From positions 744,001-808,000 of the forward strand of contig NZ_JADKYR010000001.1 in NCBI RefSeq assembly GCF_015354335.1: a stretch of 64,000 nucleotides of DNA, read 5' to 3'. Within the stretch, counting starts at the first letter, position 1. Each line of letters starts with the position of its first letter. This DNA comes from Methylophilus sp. 13. Lineage in GTDB: Bacteria; Pseudomonadota; Gammaproteobacteria; Burkholderiales; Methylophilaceae. Below the pieces are notes generated by a model. It ran no database searches. It worked only from the letters and a program-made list of their open reading frames with translations, and was not told where the DNA came from. Of the stretch, positions 42,139 through 52,464 are shown piece after piece. The position numbers and the translations under genes are program-made.

Positions 42139-43698
42139 CTAGCGGATAATATCGAAGCTGTAATCGGTGGTAGCGATGCCATTGGTGCTGATGTCCATCT
42201 GGTCAAAGATCTTGTCCAGGATAGTGACCAGCACGTTGAGGGCACCTTGATAGCCCCACACCGGATAGCGGTGTTTATGGTGGCGGTCAAAAATCGGAAA
42301 GCCCAAACGGATCAGCGGGATACCGGTGTCGCGGTCCAGGTATTTACCGTAGGTGTTGCCGATCAGGAAATCGACAGGCTCGGTAAACAGCAGGGAGCGC
42401 ATGTGCCACAGGTCTTTCTTCGGATAGACCTTGCAGTTTTTACCAAACGGGCTGGCGTCAAACAGCGCCTGTACCTTGGCGGCCCAGGCATCGTCACCAT
42501 TGGTGGAGAGTACCGTGGTGGGCTCAGCACCTAGTTCCAGCAGAAAACCGGTCAGGCCAAGCATGAGGTCAGGGTCACCATACAGGGCAAATTTCTTGCC
42601 GTGGATATGGGCACTGGAGTCGGCAATGGCATCCACTAGACGGCCACGCTCTTTGGTCAGGCTGGCCGGAATTGGTTTGCCAGAGAGCTTGGAGATGGCC
42701 ATCAGGAATTCGTCTGTGCCCTTTACTCCGACGGGGTGATGCAGCTTGATCACCTCCTGGCCTTTGCTCTGGATATACTCGGCAGTTTTTTCGGCGCAGA
42801 TGGACTGCATGACGATGGTGCCTTTGGCATGAATCGCGTTGGCGGTGTCTTCCAGTGTAGTGCCGCCATCATACATACGGAACTCGCCATCGGTCGGCGT
42901 ATCCCAGGCGTCGGACGGATCGCACAGCATGGTTGGGGTGATGCCAAACTCGTTGAACATGCGTTTCACTTCGCGGTTATTGCCAACCACGTAGCCGTCA
43001 AAGCCGCCTATAAAGTTAATGCTGTCGTTGGGCTTGCGCTCTAAGGCTGGCACGGTGCCGGCTTTGCCATCCCAGAAGTAGTTGAGAATGCCTTTGAGCG
43101 CATTATCGTAGCCGGTGATATGGCTGCCGACAAACGCTGGCGTGTGGGCAAACGGCACATCGTAGTCAGCCGGGATGGAGCCTTTTTCGCGTGAGGTTTT
43201 GATAAAGGCGTTGAGGTCATCGCCAATCACCTCGGCCATGCAAGTGGTAGAAACCGCAATCATTTTTGGTTTGTACAAACTATACGAGTTGGCCAAACCA
43301 TCAATCATATTGTTCAAACCACCAAATACCGCCGCATCTTCAGTCATCGATGAAGACACGCAGGAAGTCGGCTCTTTAAAGTGACGGCTGAAGTGCGAGC
43401 GGTAGTATGCCACGCAGCCTTGTGAGCCGTGCACAAAGGGCAATGTCCCTTCAAAACCATTCGCAGCAAATACGGCCCCGAGTGGCTGGCATGCTTTTGC
43501 CGGGTTCACGGTCAACGCTTCGCGGGCAAAGTTTTTCTCTTTGTACTCTTGCGTTTTGGCGTATTCGACCTGCTTTTTCACTTCATCGGCAGGCACGGCA
43601 AATTCAAAATTCTTTTTCTTGTTGGCGAACATTTCCGTATATTCTGGTTCGCGAAACAGTTCAAAATGGTCTAAAACCTTATCAGCATTCTGGCTCAT
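42139..43698 (-). CDS. nifK: NifK, MoFe protein beta subunit
   Basis: A 519-residue nitrogenase beta subunit. P-cluster cysteines are in [46 protein letters not shown] and [16 protein letters not shown]. The start is at [15 protein letters not shown] with an AGGAGAAC ribosome site; the longer frame runs into the nifD end. It is the last gene of nifHDK, 14 bp after nifD. Confidence 0.98.
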   Translation of the reverse strand: MSQNADKVLDHFELFREPEYTEMFANKKKNFEFAVPADEVKKQVEYAKTQEYKEKNFAREALTVNPAKACQPLGAVFAANGFEGTLPFVHGSQGCVAYYRSHFSRHFKEPTSCVSSSMTEDAAVFGGLNNMIDGLANSYSLYKPKMIAVSTTCMAEVIGDDLNAFIKTSREKGSIPADYDVPFAHTPAFVGSHITGYDNALKGILNYFWDGKAGTVPALERKPNDSINFIGGFDGYVVGNNREVKRMFNEFGITPTMLCDPSDAWDTPTDGEFRMYDGGTTLEDTANAIHAKGTIVMQSICAEKTAEYIQSKGQEVIKLHHPVGVKGTDEFLMAISKLSGKPIPASLTKERGRLVDAIADSSAHIHGKKFALYGDPDLMLGLTGFLLELGAEPTTVLSTNGDDAWAAKVQALFDASPFGKNCKVYPKKDLWHMRSLLFTEPVDFLIGNTYGKYLDRDTGIPLIRLGFPIFDRHHKHRYPVWGYQGALNVLVTILDKIFDQMDISTNGIATTDYSFDIIR

Positions 43699-43712
43699 GT
43701 TCAGTTCTCCTC

Positions 43713-45170
43713 TTAAGCCGCTTGTTGCCATGGTGCTTTGGTCAAGCCCCATACCGGGTTGTTAATCGCCATGTCCATGTCACGGGCAAAAATCGCAAAG
43801 CCGTCATAGCCGTGGTAAGGGCCGGAGTAATCCCAGCTGTGCATTTGACGGAAAGGCACGCCCATTTTCTGGAACACGTATTTTTCCTTGATGCCGGAAC
43901 CGACCAGGTCTGGTTGCACGGCTTCCACAAACTTCTCAAACTCGTAGCCGGTCACATCGTCATAGATCAGGGTGCCGTCCTTAACGTAGTGGGTGGTACG
44001 CTGATAGTCATCGTTGTGGCCAAACTCGTAGCCGGTACCCACTACTTCCATGCCCAAATCCTCATAGGCACCAATCACGTGACGGGGACGCAGGCCACCG
44101 ACAAACAGCATGACTTTTTTGCCTTGCAGGCGTGGTTTGTACTTGGCAATCACGGCATCGGTCAGCGCCTTGTATTTGGCAATGACCTGCTCTGTTTTCT
44201 CCTTGATACTGTCATCAAAGAAGCTGGCAATCTTGCGCAGGGATTCTTCGATTTTGGATGGGCCAAAAAAGTTGTACTCTACCCATGGGATCCCATACTT
44301 CTCTTCCATGTGGCGGCTGATGTAGTTCATCGAGCGGTAGCAGTGCAGGATATTGAGCTTGGCCTTGGGCGTGTTTTCCAGCTCGGCAATCGAGCCGTCA
44401 CCGGACCATTGGGCGATCACGCGCAGGCCCATTTCTTCGAGCAGGATGCGGCTGGACCAGGCATCGCCACCAATGTTGTAGTCACCGATAATGGCCACGT
44501 CATACGGGCTGGACTCGAATTTGTTTTTTTCCGGGTCAGTTTTGTCAAACACAAAGTCGCGCACGGCGTCGTTGGCGATGTGGTGACCCAGCGATTGCGA
44601 CACGCCACGGAAGCCTTCGCAACGCACAGGTACAATCACTTTGCCTTCATACTCTTTGGCTTTTTTCTTGGACACGGCTTCGATGTCGTCGCCGATCAGA
44701 CCAATTGGACACTCGGACTGCACGGTAATGCCCTTGTTGAGCGGGAACAGTACCTGAATCTCGTCGATAATTTTTTCCAGTTTCTTGTCACCGCCAAACA
44801 CGATGTCTTTTTCCTGGAAGTCGGAGGTAAACTGCATGGTGCCGAAGGTATCAATGCCGGTGGTGCCGATGTAGTAGTTACGGCGTGACGCCCAGGAATA
44901 CTGGCCGCAACCGACCGGGCCATGCGAGATATGCACCATGTCTTTAATCGGGCCCCATACCACGCCTTTGGAACCGGCGTAGGCACAACCACGGATGGTC
45001 ATTACCCCTGGCAGTGATTTGATGTTGGATTTCACATCACACTCGGATTTGCCTTCTTCATACACATTCAAATGTTTTGCACGTTTTTTGGCGGACTTTT
45101 CAGGATAGGCTTTTAACACCTCCTGAATCAGCTCGGCGCCGTTGACTTTTGTTTCAGCAGTCGCACTCAT
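43713..45170 (-). CDS. nifD: NifD, MoFe protein alpha subunit
   Basis: A 485-residue nitrogenase alpha subunit. P-cluster cysteines are at 62, 88 and 154; the FeMo-co ligands are Cys277 ([15 protein letters not shown]) and His444 ([17 protein letters not shown]). Surrounding residues ([25 protein letters not shown]) also match Mo nitrogenase rather than the V or Fe forms. It lies 144 bp after nifH across a stem-loop. Confidence 0.98.
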   Translation of the reverse strand: MSATAETKVNGAELIQEVLKAYPEKSAKKRAKHLNVYEEGKSECDVKSNIKSLPGVMTIRGCAYAGSKGVVWGPIKDMVHISHGPVGCGQYSWASRRNYYIGTTGIDTFGTMQFTSDFQEKDIVFGGDKKLEKIIDEIQVLFPLNKGITVQSECPIGLIGDDIEAVSKKKAKEYEGKVIVPVRCEGFRGVSQSLGHHIANDAVRDFVFDKTDPEKNKFESSPYDVAIIGDYNIGGDAWSSRILLEEMGLRVIAQWSGDGSIAELENTPKAKLNILHCYRSMNYISRHMEEKYGIPWVEYNFFGPSKIEESLRKIASFFDDSIKEKTEQVIAKYKALTDAVIAKYKPRLQGKKVMLFVGGLRPRHVIGAYEDLGMEVVGTGYEFGHNDDYQRTTHYVKDGTLIYDDVTGYEFEKFVEAVQPDLVGSGIKEKYVFQKMGVPFRQMHSWDYSGPYHGYDGFAIFARDMDMAINNPVWGLTKAPWQQAA

Positions 45171-45280
45171 CGTTGTCTCCTATGTTCGACTAAAAACTAG
45201 TGATAAAAAGAAACTTTTCAAAAATTGTTGAAATTGCCCGGAAGTAACCTCCTCAACTTTTGAAACCGTCTCTGGAGGGG

Positions 45281-45307
45281 TTGGCAAGGGGCAAAGCCCC
45301 CTGCCAA
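45281..45307 (-). terminator. Stem-loop between nifH and nifD
   Basis: TTGGCA-GGGGC-AAA-GCCCC-TGCCAA forms a strong stem about 8 bp after the nifH stop, with no T-run. It most likely stabilises or partly ends the nifH transcript, giving more NifH than NifDK. Confidence 0.6.
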
Positions 45308-45314
45308 AGACTCA

Positions 45315-46313
<999 letters not shown>

Positions 46314-46317
46314 CTAT

Positions 46318-46333
46318 GGCAAGTAGCGTGCCA
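46318..46333 (-). promoter_or_regulatory. Sigma54 promoter of nifHDK
   Basis: Minus strand TGGCACGCTACTTGCC: perfect -24 box and GG-N10-GC spacing. It lies about 128 bp before the nifH start, leaving a long leader. Confidence 0.92.
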
Positions 46334-46413
46334 ACAGAAAAAATAAAAGTTAAGTGTTTGATTTATATTTATATTTTTACAAAAACGCAGACGACATTTC
46401 CTTAAATACTTTC

Positions 46414-46429
46414 TGTCGCAAACACGACA
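46414..46429. promoter_or_regulatory. NifA site shared by nifH and globin-draTG promoters
   Basis: TGT-CGCAAACACG-ACA in the extended CTGTCG-N6-CGACAA form. It is about 85 bp from the nifH -24 box and about 145 bp from the globin -24 box in the opposite direction. Confidence 0.88.
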
Positions 46430-46573
46430 AAAGCGGCGCCCAGCGTGCGGTATGAAACAAACCTTTCTGCATACGGTCAGCCGCCTTTCAATGCGTTGCT
46501 TCATGCATCAACTGGCCGCCAAGCCTCATCCAGGCTTGATCCTTGCCTTCTGCAGATCAATTGGCATAGCTGT

Positions 46574-46589
46574 TGGTATAACACTTGCT
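46574..46589 (+). promoter_or_regulatory. Likely sigma54 promoter of the globin-draTG operon
   Basis: TGGTATAACACTTGCT keeps GG-N10-GC and a perfect TTGCT, with two mismatches in the -24 box, 37 bp before the globin start. Confidence 0.75.
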
Positions 46590-46626
46590 GAATCAGGACT
46601 ATCTGTCAGTTCCCAGAGAGGTCAGG

Positions 46627-47079
46627 ATGCATCAGCCATTACCCCCCATTAATCCGGCGCTGGATACCAGCCGCCACAAACCGGTCGCGCAAATTCAAGG
46701 CAATCCGCACTTTGCACAAATCGGTGGAGAAGCGGTCATTAGCCGTCTGGTCGACCGCTTTTATGTGCATATGAACACGGCACCGGAAGCTGCCGCAATC
46801 CGCGCCATGCATGCGGCAGACCTGTCTGAAACCAAGGCGGTGCTGGTGCAGTTTCTGATCGAATGGCTGGGTGGCCCCAAGGAGTACAGCCGTGAACGCG
46901 GCCACCCCCGCCTGCGCCAGCGACATGCCATGTTTGGTATCGGCGAGGCAGAAAGAGATGCCTGGATGTTATGCATGCGGCGTGCCCTGCTGGAAGTGGT
47001 GACAGATGCCACGTTAAGGGCACAGCTCGATCAGGCTTTTTTTAAAACGGCAGACTTTATTCGTAACCAGCCAGCGTAA
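46627..47079 (+). CDS. Truncated haemoglobin (group II-like)
   Basis: A 150-residue truncated globin: HFAQIGGEAVISRLVDRFYVHM, then WLGGPKEYSRERGHPRLRQRHAMFGIGEAERDAWMLCMRRAL, where the histidine of GHPRLRQRH is the expected proximal haem ligand and the WLGGP turn is typical of group II. The start follows GAGAGG. It heads the draTG operon, so it likely binds O2 or NO near nitrogenase or feeds a redox signal to DraT/DraG; this role is inferred. Confidence 0.88.
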   Translation: MHQPLPPINPALDTSRHKPVAQIQGNPHFAQIGGEAVISRLVDRFYVHMNTAPEAAAIRAMHAADLSETKAVLVQFLIEWLGGPKEYSRERGHPRLRQRHAMFGIGEAERDAWMLCMRRALLEVVTDATLRAQLDQAFFKTADFIRNQPA

Positions 47080-47112
47080 CCCCTGGCCTCATTTATTTAG
47101 GAGAACCTTGCA

Positions 47113-47703
47113 ATGACCACCATGGAAAGCACCATTTTCGGCAAACTCAATGCCGCCAACCGTTTGCAAAACCCGGTATTTAAAGACGCCACCAAAGTGC
47201 CTGGACGTTTTGGCTTTCGTGGCGAACTCGCCATCAAGTTTGCGCCGCAACTGGCCGATGAAGCACGCCCGCCAGAAATCACCTGCGACCAGGTCATGGC
47301 CTATGCGCAGGAGGGCGAAAACGGCATGCCTTTTTTTACCGGCTACCTGTTGTCATTTGGTTATCTGGATTTACTCGTCGATGCACTCAAAGACGTGCTG
47401 CTCCCGGAAGGCAAATATATCGTCTTCTGCAACAATATTGACCTGTTGAAAAAGTACACGGTCAAGATGAACGGCAGCACTTTCTACATCCTGCCCATTG
47501 ATGAAGCCACGGTATATAACGAGCTACTGGAACTGTTGCGCCTGGAAAAAAATGACCTAAAAAAACTGGATACTGGCGCCAAGCTGGATGCCGTTATTGC
47601 CAAAGCGATGAGCTTCAGTGCCAACTTCCCTGAAATCAGCTATGAGGAAGGCTTGAAGCTGATGGGGCCAGTACGCAACCCCAACGAAAACCGCCCGGTT
47701 TAA
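47113..47703 (+). CDS. Conserved unknown protein between globin and draT
   Basis: A 196-residue soluble protein I do not recognise. It contains MPFFTGYLLSFGYLDLLVDALKDVLLPEGKYIVFCNNIDLLKKY and a helical C-terminus with no metal motif. AGGAGA precedes the ATG by nine bases. It is 33 bp after the globin and 17 bp before draT, so it is made with the nitrogenase switch-off system. A regulatory partner of DraT/DraG or the globin is possible but unsupported. Confidence 0.6.
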   Translation: MTTMESTIFGKLNAANRLQNPVFKDATKVPGRFGFRGELAIKFAPQLADEARPPEITCDQVMAYAQEGENGMPFFTGYLLSFGYLDLLVDALKDVLLPEGKYIVFCNNIDLLKKYTVKMNGSTFYILPIDEATVYNELLELLRLEKNDLKKLDTGAKLDAVIAKAMSFSANFPEISYEEGLKLMGPVRNPNENRPV

Positions 47704-47720
47704 GGCTACATCTCGCTGGC

Positions 47721-48533
47721 ATGCAGGCGGAAGAAAGCCCGCAAGACTGGTACAGCACCAACCTGGTCGGTCTTCCGGCCGGATTGCTGGGCTCGGTCGC
47801 GTTTAACCGTCACCCGCAGCCCCTGCATATTGCCGGAGCACGCGAGACCCACGGCGGGCTGTTTCGTTTGCTGCACGCCAGCCGCAACGCCGAAGAAGCC
47901 GCCGACAGGTTTGCTCACTATATGACCATCGCCTTTGACTTGCAGCGGCCAGCCACAGCACAAGGCCCGCGCCGTTTCAGACCCAGCTACCTCAAATTGC
48001 TGGAGGGCTGGGGCTTTGATGCCAACAGCCCGCAGGGGGCGGTGCTCAAGGGCTGGGTGGAGAGTCGCTTTGGCCTCGCGCCCAGCTTTCACCGCGCACC
48101 GCTGAGGCATTTCCCCTCCCCGGCCTGGGTCACCTATCTGGAAGAGAAGTTTTGCAGCCGCTTTCATAACTACAGCATCCATATGCAGCTTGATTTGTTA
48201 TACGAGTATTGTCAGTTTGTGATTGCGCGTTTTGGCTTGCCGACCTCGCACCCCACACTGACCCTGTGGCGCGGCGTGAACCTCAACGAAGAACCGACCC
48301 TGGGGCAACATGGGCTGCGTGCCGGGCTGTGCAGGCTGCGGCTTAACAATCTGGTGTCATTTACCCGCAACCGCGAGCGCGCCGACGAGTTTGGTGACTG
48401 GATATTGCAAGTGGAAGTGCCGCTGGTCAAACTGTTACTGTTTCCCGGCTTGCTGCAACACAGCCCACTGTGCGGCGAGGAAGAAGTCATCGCGCTGGGT
48501 GGCGAATACGAGGTCATGGCCCGCTATGCCTGA
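47721..48533 (+). CDS. draT: DraT, dinitrogenase reductase ADP-ribosyltransferase
   Basis: A 270-residue DraT that transfers ADP-ribose from NAD to an arginine of NifH and turns nitrogenase off. Family stretches: NRHPQPLHIAGARETHGGLFRLLH, FHNYSIHMQLDLLYEYCQFVIARFGL, LWRGVN and CGEEEVIALGGEYEV, the last carrying the catalytic glutamates of ADP-ribosyltransferases. It overlaps draG by 8 bp. Confidence 0.95.
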   Translation: MQAEESPQDWYSTNLVGLPAGLLGSVAFNRHPQPLHIAGARETHGGLFRLLHASRNAEEAADRFAHYMTIAFDLQRPATAQGPRRFRPSYLKLLEGWGFDANSPQGAVLKGWVESRFGLAPSFHRAPLRHFPSPAWVTYLEEKFCSRFHNYSIHMQLDLLYEYCQFVIARFGLPTSHPTLTLWRGVNLNEEPTLGQHGLRAGLCRLRLNNLVSFTRNRERADEFGDWILQVEVPLVKLLLFPGLLQHSPLCGEEEVIALGGEYEVMARYA

Positions 48534-49416
48534 CCTCATGCAACGTGCGCTGGGCGCATATCTGGGCATGGCGGTCGGCGATGCGCTGGGCGCGCCAGTG
48601 GAGTTTATGACTGCCAGAGAAATCGCCAGCCGAGGCCAGCATCGCGACATGACAGGCGGTGGCTGGCTCAAGCTCAAACCCGGTCAGATTACCGACGACA
48701 CCGAAATGTCGCTGTGTCTGGGCCGCGCCTGGCTAAGCCACAATGGCTGGCATGCCGAAACGGCCGCCCGCGGCTTTGCCGACTGGCTAAAAAGCCACCC
48801 GATAGATGTGGGTAACACCTGCCGTCGCGGCATCCGCCGCTTTTTGCTTCATGGTACGCTGCAAGGCCCGGCTTCAGAAGCCGAAGGCGGCAATGGTGCG
48901 GCCATGCGCATGGCACCCATTGCCATCGCCACCTATCACCTACCAGACCAGTTTGAAAAAATCACGCTGGCACAAGCGCGCCTCACTCATCACCACCCAT
49001 TGTCCGATGCCGCCTGCCTGACGCTGTGCAGCATGGTGCATGCACTGTTCAATGGCCAGGGTGGTGCGGCCTGCCGCTTGCTGGCGGCAGCACTGGTCAA
49101 ACAGTACCCGGCATTCAAATTCGACCCCTATCCGGGCCGGGCCAGCGGCTATATTGTTGACACGATGCAAACCGTGCTGCATTTTTTTCTCAACACTGAC
49201 AATTTTGAAGACTGCCTGATTGGCACCGTCAACCAGGGTGAAGATGCCGACACTACCGGCGCCATTGTTGGCATGCTGGCGGGTGCCCGCTATGGCAGTC
49301 AGGCCATCCCCGAACGTTGGCTGCAGGCCCTGCCACTCACCATCCGTCAGGAAATCGAACAGCAAGTCCCCGCACTCTTGCAAGGGGGTCTAGATGAGCA
49401 CCATACTGTTTTATGA
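48526..49416 (+). CDS. draG: DraG, ADP-ribosyl-dinitrogenase reductase hydrolase
   Basis: A 296-residue ADP-ribosylglycohydrolase that reverses DraT. Binuclear manganese-site motifs are seen in AVGDALGAPVEFM, QITDDTEMSL and EDADTTGAIVGMLAGARYG. The start ATG 48526 lies inside the draT end; MQRALG (48538) is an alternative. It is followed by an ArsC-like gene with a 23-bp overlap. Confidence 0.95.
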   Translation: MPDLMQRALGAYLGMAVGDALGAPVEFMTAREIASRGQHRDMTGGGWLKLKPGQITDDTEMSLCLGRAWLSHNGWHAETAARGFADWLKSHPIDVGNTCRRGIRRFLLHGTLQGPASEAEGGNGAAMRMAPIAIATYHLPDQFEKITLAQARLTHHHPLSDAACLTLCSMVHALFNGQGGAACRLLAAALVKQYPAFKFDPYPGRASGYIVDTMQTVLHFFLNTDNFEDCLIGTVNQGEDADTTGAIVGMLAGARYGSQAIPERWLQALPLTIRQEIEQQVPALLQGGLDEHHTVL

Positions 49417-49801
49417 AAAACCCGGTTGCAGCAACAACAGTCGGCAAAAAGCCCAACTGGCTGCGGCCGGACACACATTGATTGCCAAAAATCTGCTCAC
49501 CGAGCCTTGGACACGTGAGCGCCTGCTGCAATTCTTTGGCTCATTGCCGGTGCACGCCTGGTTTAATCCGGCCGCCCCCAAAATCAGGGATGGCGAGATA
49601 GATCCGGCCACCCTGGATGCCGACACCGCATTGGCCATGCTGCGCGCCGAACCACTGCTGATCCGGCGGCCACTCATCGAGGTTGACGGTCAGCGCATGA
49701 CTGGCTTTGACGCCAGTACCCTATCTGTTTGGTTGGGACAGCCCATCTTGGTCAACACTGCGTCGCAGAGTTGCCTGCGGCACCATCCCTCTCAGCGTTG
49801 A
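49394..49801 (+). CDS. Nitrogenase-associated ArsC-like protein
   Basis: A 135-residue ArsC/Spx-fold protein: MSTILFYEKPGCSNNSRQKAQLAAAGH has the CX2-3 redox-site region with a single cysteine (GCSNN), and LLIRRPLIEVDGQRMTGFD is the conserved strand. This is the nitrogenase-associated subgroup of the arsenate reductase family that follows draG in several diazotrophs. Function unknown. It ends the operon. Confidence 0.85.
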   Translation: MSTILFYEKPGCSNNSRQKAQLAAAGHTLIAKNLLTEPWTRERLLQFFGSLPVHAWFNPAAPKIRDGEIDPATLDADTALAMLRAEPLLIRRPLIEVDGQRMTGFDASTLSVWLGQPILVNTASQSCLRHHPSQR

Positions 49802-49847
49802 TGAATGCACTAAAACAGCATCAACATATTTCTTAAAGTGATAGGCC

Positions 49848-51038
49848 TTAATCCCCAGACACCGACGGGATTTTATGGATGCTCAAATCCGCGCCATCAA
49901 ACTCTGACTCGGCATCCAGGCGGATACCTACGATTTTCTTTAATGCGCCGTAAACGATGGTTCCGCCCACTAGCGCGATCACTACACCCAATGCAGTACC
50001 TGCCAGCTGGCTCATCAGGCTGACGCCGCCCATGCCACCAAGACTGGTCGCACCGAAGATACCTGCCGCGATACCGCCCCAGGCACCACACAAGCCGTGC
50101 AACGGCCAGACACCAAGCACATCATCGATTTTGAAGCGTGTTTGCGTGAGGGTGAATGCCCAGACAAACAAGGTGCCAGCGACTGCGCCAGTGACCAGTG
50201 CGCCGAGTGGGTGCATGACATCAGAACCGGCACAGACGGCCACCAGACCAGCCAACGGGCCATTATGCACAAAGCCCGGGTCATTTTTACCAAGCAGCAA
50301 TGCGGCCAGCGTGCCACCCACCAGCGCCATCAGTGAATTGACCGCTACCAGGCCGGAAATGCCTTGTATGGATTGGGCGGACATGACGTTAAAACCGAAC
50401 CAGCCTACAGTGAGTATCCATGCACCCAAAGCGAGGAATGGAATATTGGAAGGTGGATACGCATGCAAACGGCCATCTTTGGTATAGCGACCATTACGTG
50501 CGCCCAGCAGTATCACCGCAGGCAAGGCAATCCAGCCGCCCATGGCATGCACGACCACCGAACCGGCAAAGTCGTGAAAGTTTGCACCATAACTGACCTT
50601 CAGCCAGTCCTGAAACCCAAAATGAGCGTTCCAGGCAATGCCTTCAAAAAACGGATAAACAAAGCCAACCAGCAAAAATGTTGCGGCCAGTTGCGGGTTG
50701 AATTTGGCGCGCTCAGCAATGCCGCCAGAAATAATGGCAGGAATGGCGGCGGCAAAGGTGAGCAAGAAGAAGAACTTGACCAGACCATAACCGTTTTGCA
50801 CGATCAGTGTTTCGGCACCATTGAAAAAGTGGATGCCATAAGCAATACCATAGCCAATAAAAAAATAGGCAATAGTAGACACACAAAAATCCACCATAAT
50901 TTTAACCAGGGCATTCACCTGATTTTTTTGACGTACTGTGCCGACCTCCAAAAAGGCAAAACCGGCATGCATTGCCAAGACCATGATGGCCCCCAGCAAT
51001 ACAAACAGGACGTCATTAGCTGTCACTAATGATTCCAT
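49848..51038 (-). CDS. amtB: AmtB-type ammonium transporter
   Basis: A 396-residue Amt transporter with about 11 membrane segments: AMHAGFAFLEVGTVRQKNQVNALVKIMVDF, DFAGSVVVHAMGGWIALPAVILLGARNG and DDVLGVWPLHGLCGAWGGIAAGIFG carry the conserved twin histidines. GGAG six bases upstream fixes ATG 51038. There is no glnK beside it, unlike most amtB loci. A sigma54 promoter with an NtrC-type site precedes it, so it is nitrogen-regulated. Placed beside draTG, it may sense ammonium for the switch-off. Confidence 0.96.
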   Translation of the reverse strand: MESLVTANDVLFVLLGAIMVLAMHAGFAFLEVGTVRQKNQVNALVKIMVDFCVSTIAYFFIGYGIAYGIHFFNGAETLIVQNGYGLVKFFFLLTFAAAIPAIISGGIAERAKFNPQLAATFLLVGFVYPFFEGIAWNAHFGFQDWLKVSYGANFHDFAGSVVVHAMGGWIALPAVILLGARNGRYTKDGRLHAYPPSNIPFLALGAWILTVGWFGFNVMSAQSIQGISGLVAVNSLMALVGGTLAALLLGKNDPGFVHNGPLAGLVAVCAGSDVMHPLGALVTGAVAGTLFVWAFTLTQTRFKIDDVLGVWPLHGLCGAWGGIAAGIFGATSLGGMGGVSLMSQLAGTALGVVIALVGGTIVYGALKKIVGIRLDAESEFDGADLSIHKIPSVSGD

Positions 51039-51114
51039 TTCGCTCTCCGAATTCAATAATTATTGATTGGCGTTTTGTTTGAAAGACACGCCTTTTTAAA
51101 ATGCGCAGGTTTCA

Positions 51115-51130
51115 AGCAAATATCAGGCCA
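51115..51130 (-). promoter_or_regulatory. Sigma54 promoter of amtB
   Basis: Minus strand TGGCCTGATATTTGCT keeps GG-N10-GC and TTGCT, 77 bp before the amtB start. Confidence 0.75.
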
Positions 51131-51210
51131 TTTTTAAGTGATTGATTTTAAAAGGAGTGGAGATTGGGCACTGGCAAAAACGCCCCAAAATAACTCAATC
51201 AAAAGTGCAT

Positions 51211-51227
51211 TGCACATTATTGGTGCA
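51211..51227. promoter_or_regulatory. NtrC-type site upstream of amtB
   Basis: TGCACATTATTGGTGCA matches the NtrC consensus TGCACC-N5-GGTGCA with one mismatch, about 85-95 bp upstream of the amtB -24 box. Confidence 0.75.
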
Positions 51228-51381
51228 AATTAGGGCATATTTAAACAAAAGTACTTAAAGATGCTCAAATGCTGATGAATGAGGCATGCCATGCGAACTC
51301 ATCGAGAGTTTGCGTCAACAAAACACGGATAAAGCGGTGGATAACCGTATCGTCGTATGCCAATACTGAGGAGGGACAGAC

Positions 51382-52056
51382 TTATATGATCTCGACCGGT
51401 TGCAATTGCTTGAGCATTTCGACCGCATCAGGATGCGCAGACCAGAAATAGTAAAATTCACGCACCGCGTTTAAAAATAGGTGACGGGTATTTTTGAGAT
51501 TAAATAGCGGCAGGGTTGCGTCAGCGGTGATGCGGTAGGCGTTTTTTTCTGTGAGTGGTGCTTCACGCAAGCGCAACAACATGAGCTTTGCCATGCGCGT
51601 ACGCAGTTCAATATCCATCTCCTGCTTGTGCTCCATGGATTTGAGCGCTTTGACGTAGCCGTTAAGCGGCCATAATTCTGCTGTTTCAAACTTCTCGGAC
51701 TGCAACGCCGGCCAAACGGACTGCAAATCAATCACCGCCGGCTGCCAACCGATAGGATGTAATTCAAAGCCGACAGTATCGGCATATTGCATGACGGCTT
51801 TCACATCGCCGCGCCAAAAAGGATAAAACTCGCGGATAATGGTCAGGATTTCTGGCCAGCGCTGGGCTTCCTTGTCGGCCAGACAATCGTCCACCGCTTG
51901 CCGGTAGACCGTGCTGCTGCATTCCTGGTCTTTTAATAGCGGCGTTAACTCAGCCAGCACCGCGTCGCGCTGTGCCATGATGGCAGCATCAGCGCCCTTG
52001 CTGTGCAATAAATTATAATAAGCTTGAATCGCATCTGCTTCGCGGCTTGAATTCAT
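51382..52056 (-). CDS. Unknown conserved soluble protein
   Basis: A 224-residue helical protein with no recognisable domain: EADAIQAYYNLLHSKGADAAIM, LTIIREFYPFWRGDVKAVMQYADTVGFELHPIGWQP. No signal peptide or metal motif. ATG 52056 is chosen; a GTG at 52068 is possible. It stands alone on the minus strand between amtB and a housekeeping gene pair, with its own promoter presumably upstream. It is not an obvious nif gene. Confidence 0.6.
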   Translation of the reverse strand: MNSSREADAIQAYYNLLHSKGADAAIMAQRDAVLAELTPLLKDQECSSTVYRQAVDDCLADKEAQRWPEILTIIREFYPFWRGDVKAVMQYADTVGFELHPIGWQPAVIDLQSVWPALQSEKFETAELWPLNGYVKALKSMEHKQEMDIELRTRMAKLMLLRLREAPLTEKNAYRITADATLPLFNLKNTRHLFLNAVREFYYFWSAHPDAVEMLKQLQPVEII

Positions 52057-52149
52057 CGTTAACAACACTAAATAAGAATGAAATGAATATGAAACGGATT
52101 ATTGGTCATCATACACTGAAAAAGATAATCGTCTTAAAGGAGAACAACG

Positions 52150-52458
52150 ATGGCTGAATGGGCCTTATTAGCCATTTTGATGGCGGGCGCATGGTATTGG
52201 ATGGATACGATTTCGAAACGTGAGATCGCGCTCAAGATTGGCCGCCAGTTGGCTGAGCGCTGCCATCTGCAGTTTCTGGATGAAACCGTGGCTTGCGCCC
52301 GCGTCGGTTTTGCCAGGGATGGTAATGGACGTATGCAGTTACAACGCACGTATACCTTTGACGTCTCCAGCCAGGGCATTGAGCGCATGGCCTGTCATCT
52401 GCAATTGCGGGGCGGCCAATTGGTGGCCTGGCATATTCCGCCTTACGTCACCCAGTAA
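52150..52458 (+). CDS. DUF3301 family membrane-anchored protein
   Basis: A 102-residue DUF3301 protein: an N-terminal membrane anchor (WALLAILMAGAWYWMDTI, about 4-21) and the conserved CHLQFLDETVACARVGFARDGNGRMQLQRTYTFDVS region. The family is widespread in beta- and gammaproteobacteria and has no known function. A GGAG site precedes the ATG; gluQ follows after 6 bp. Confidence 0.88.
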   Translation: MAEWALLAILMAGAWYWMDTISKREIALKIGRQLAERCHLQFLDETVACARVGFARDGNGRMQLQRTYTFDVSSQGIERMACHLQLRGGQLVAWHIPPYVTQ

Positions 52459-52464
52459 AACGCC

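Noticed and set aside
43407-44888. Long open frame (493 codons) on the plus strand opposite nifD
   Set aside because: It is antisense to the highly conserved nifD and its translation has no domain character; codon structure of nifD forces open antisense frames in GC-rich DNA.
46561-46576. TGGCATAGCTGTTGGT as the globin promoter
   Set aside because: It lacks the GC of the -12 box; the overlapping TGGTATAACACTTGCT keeps exact GG-N10-GC and better spacing to the gene.
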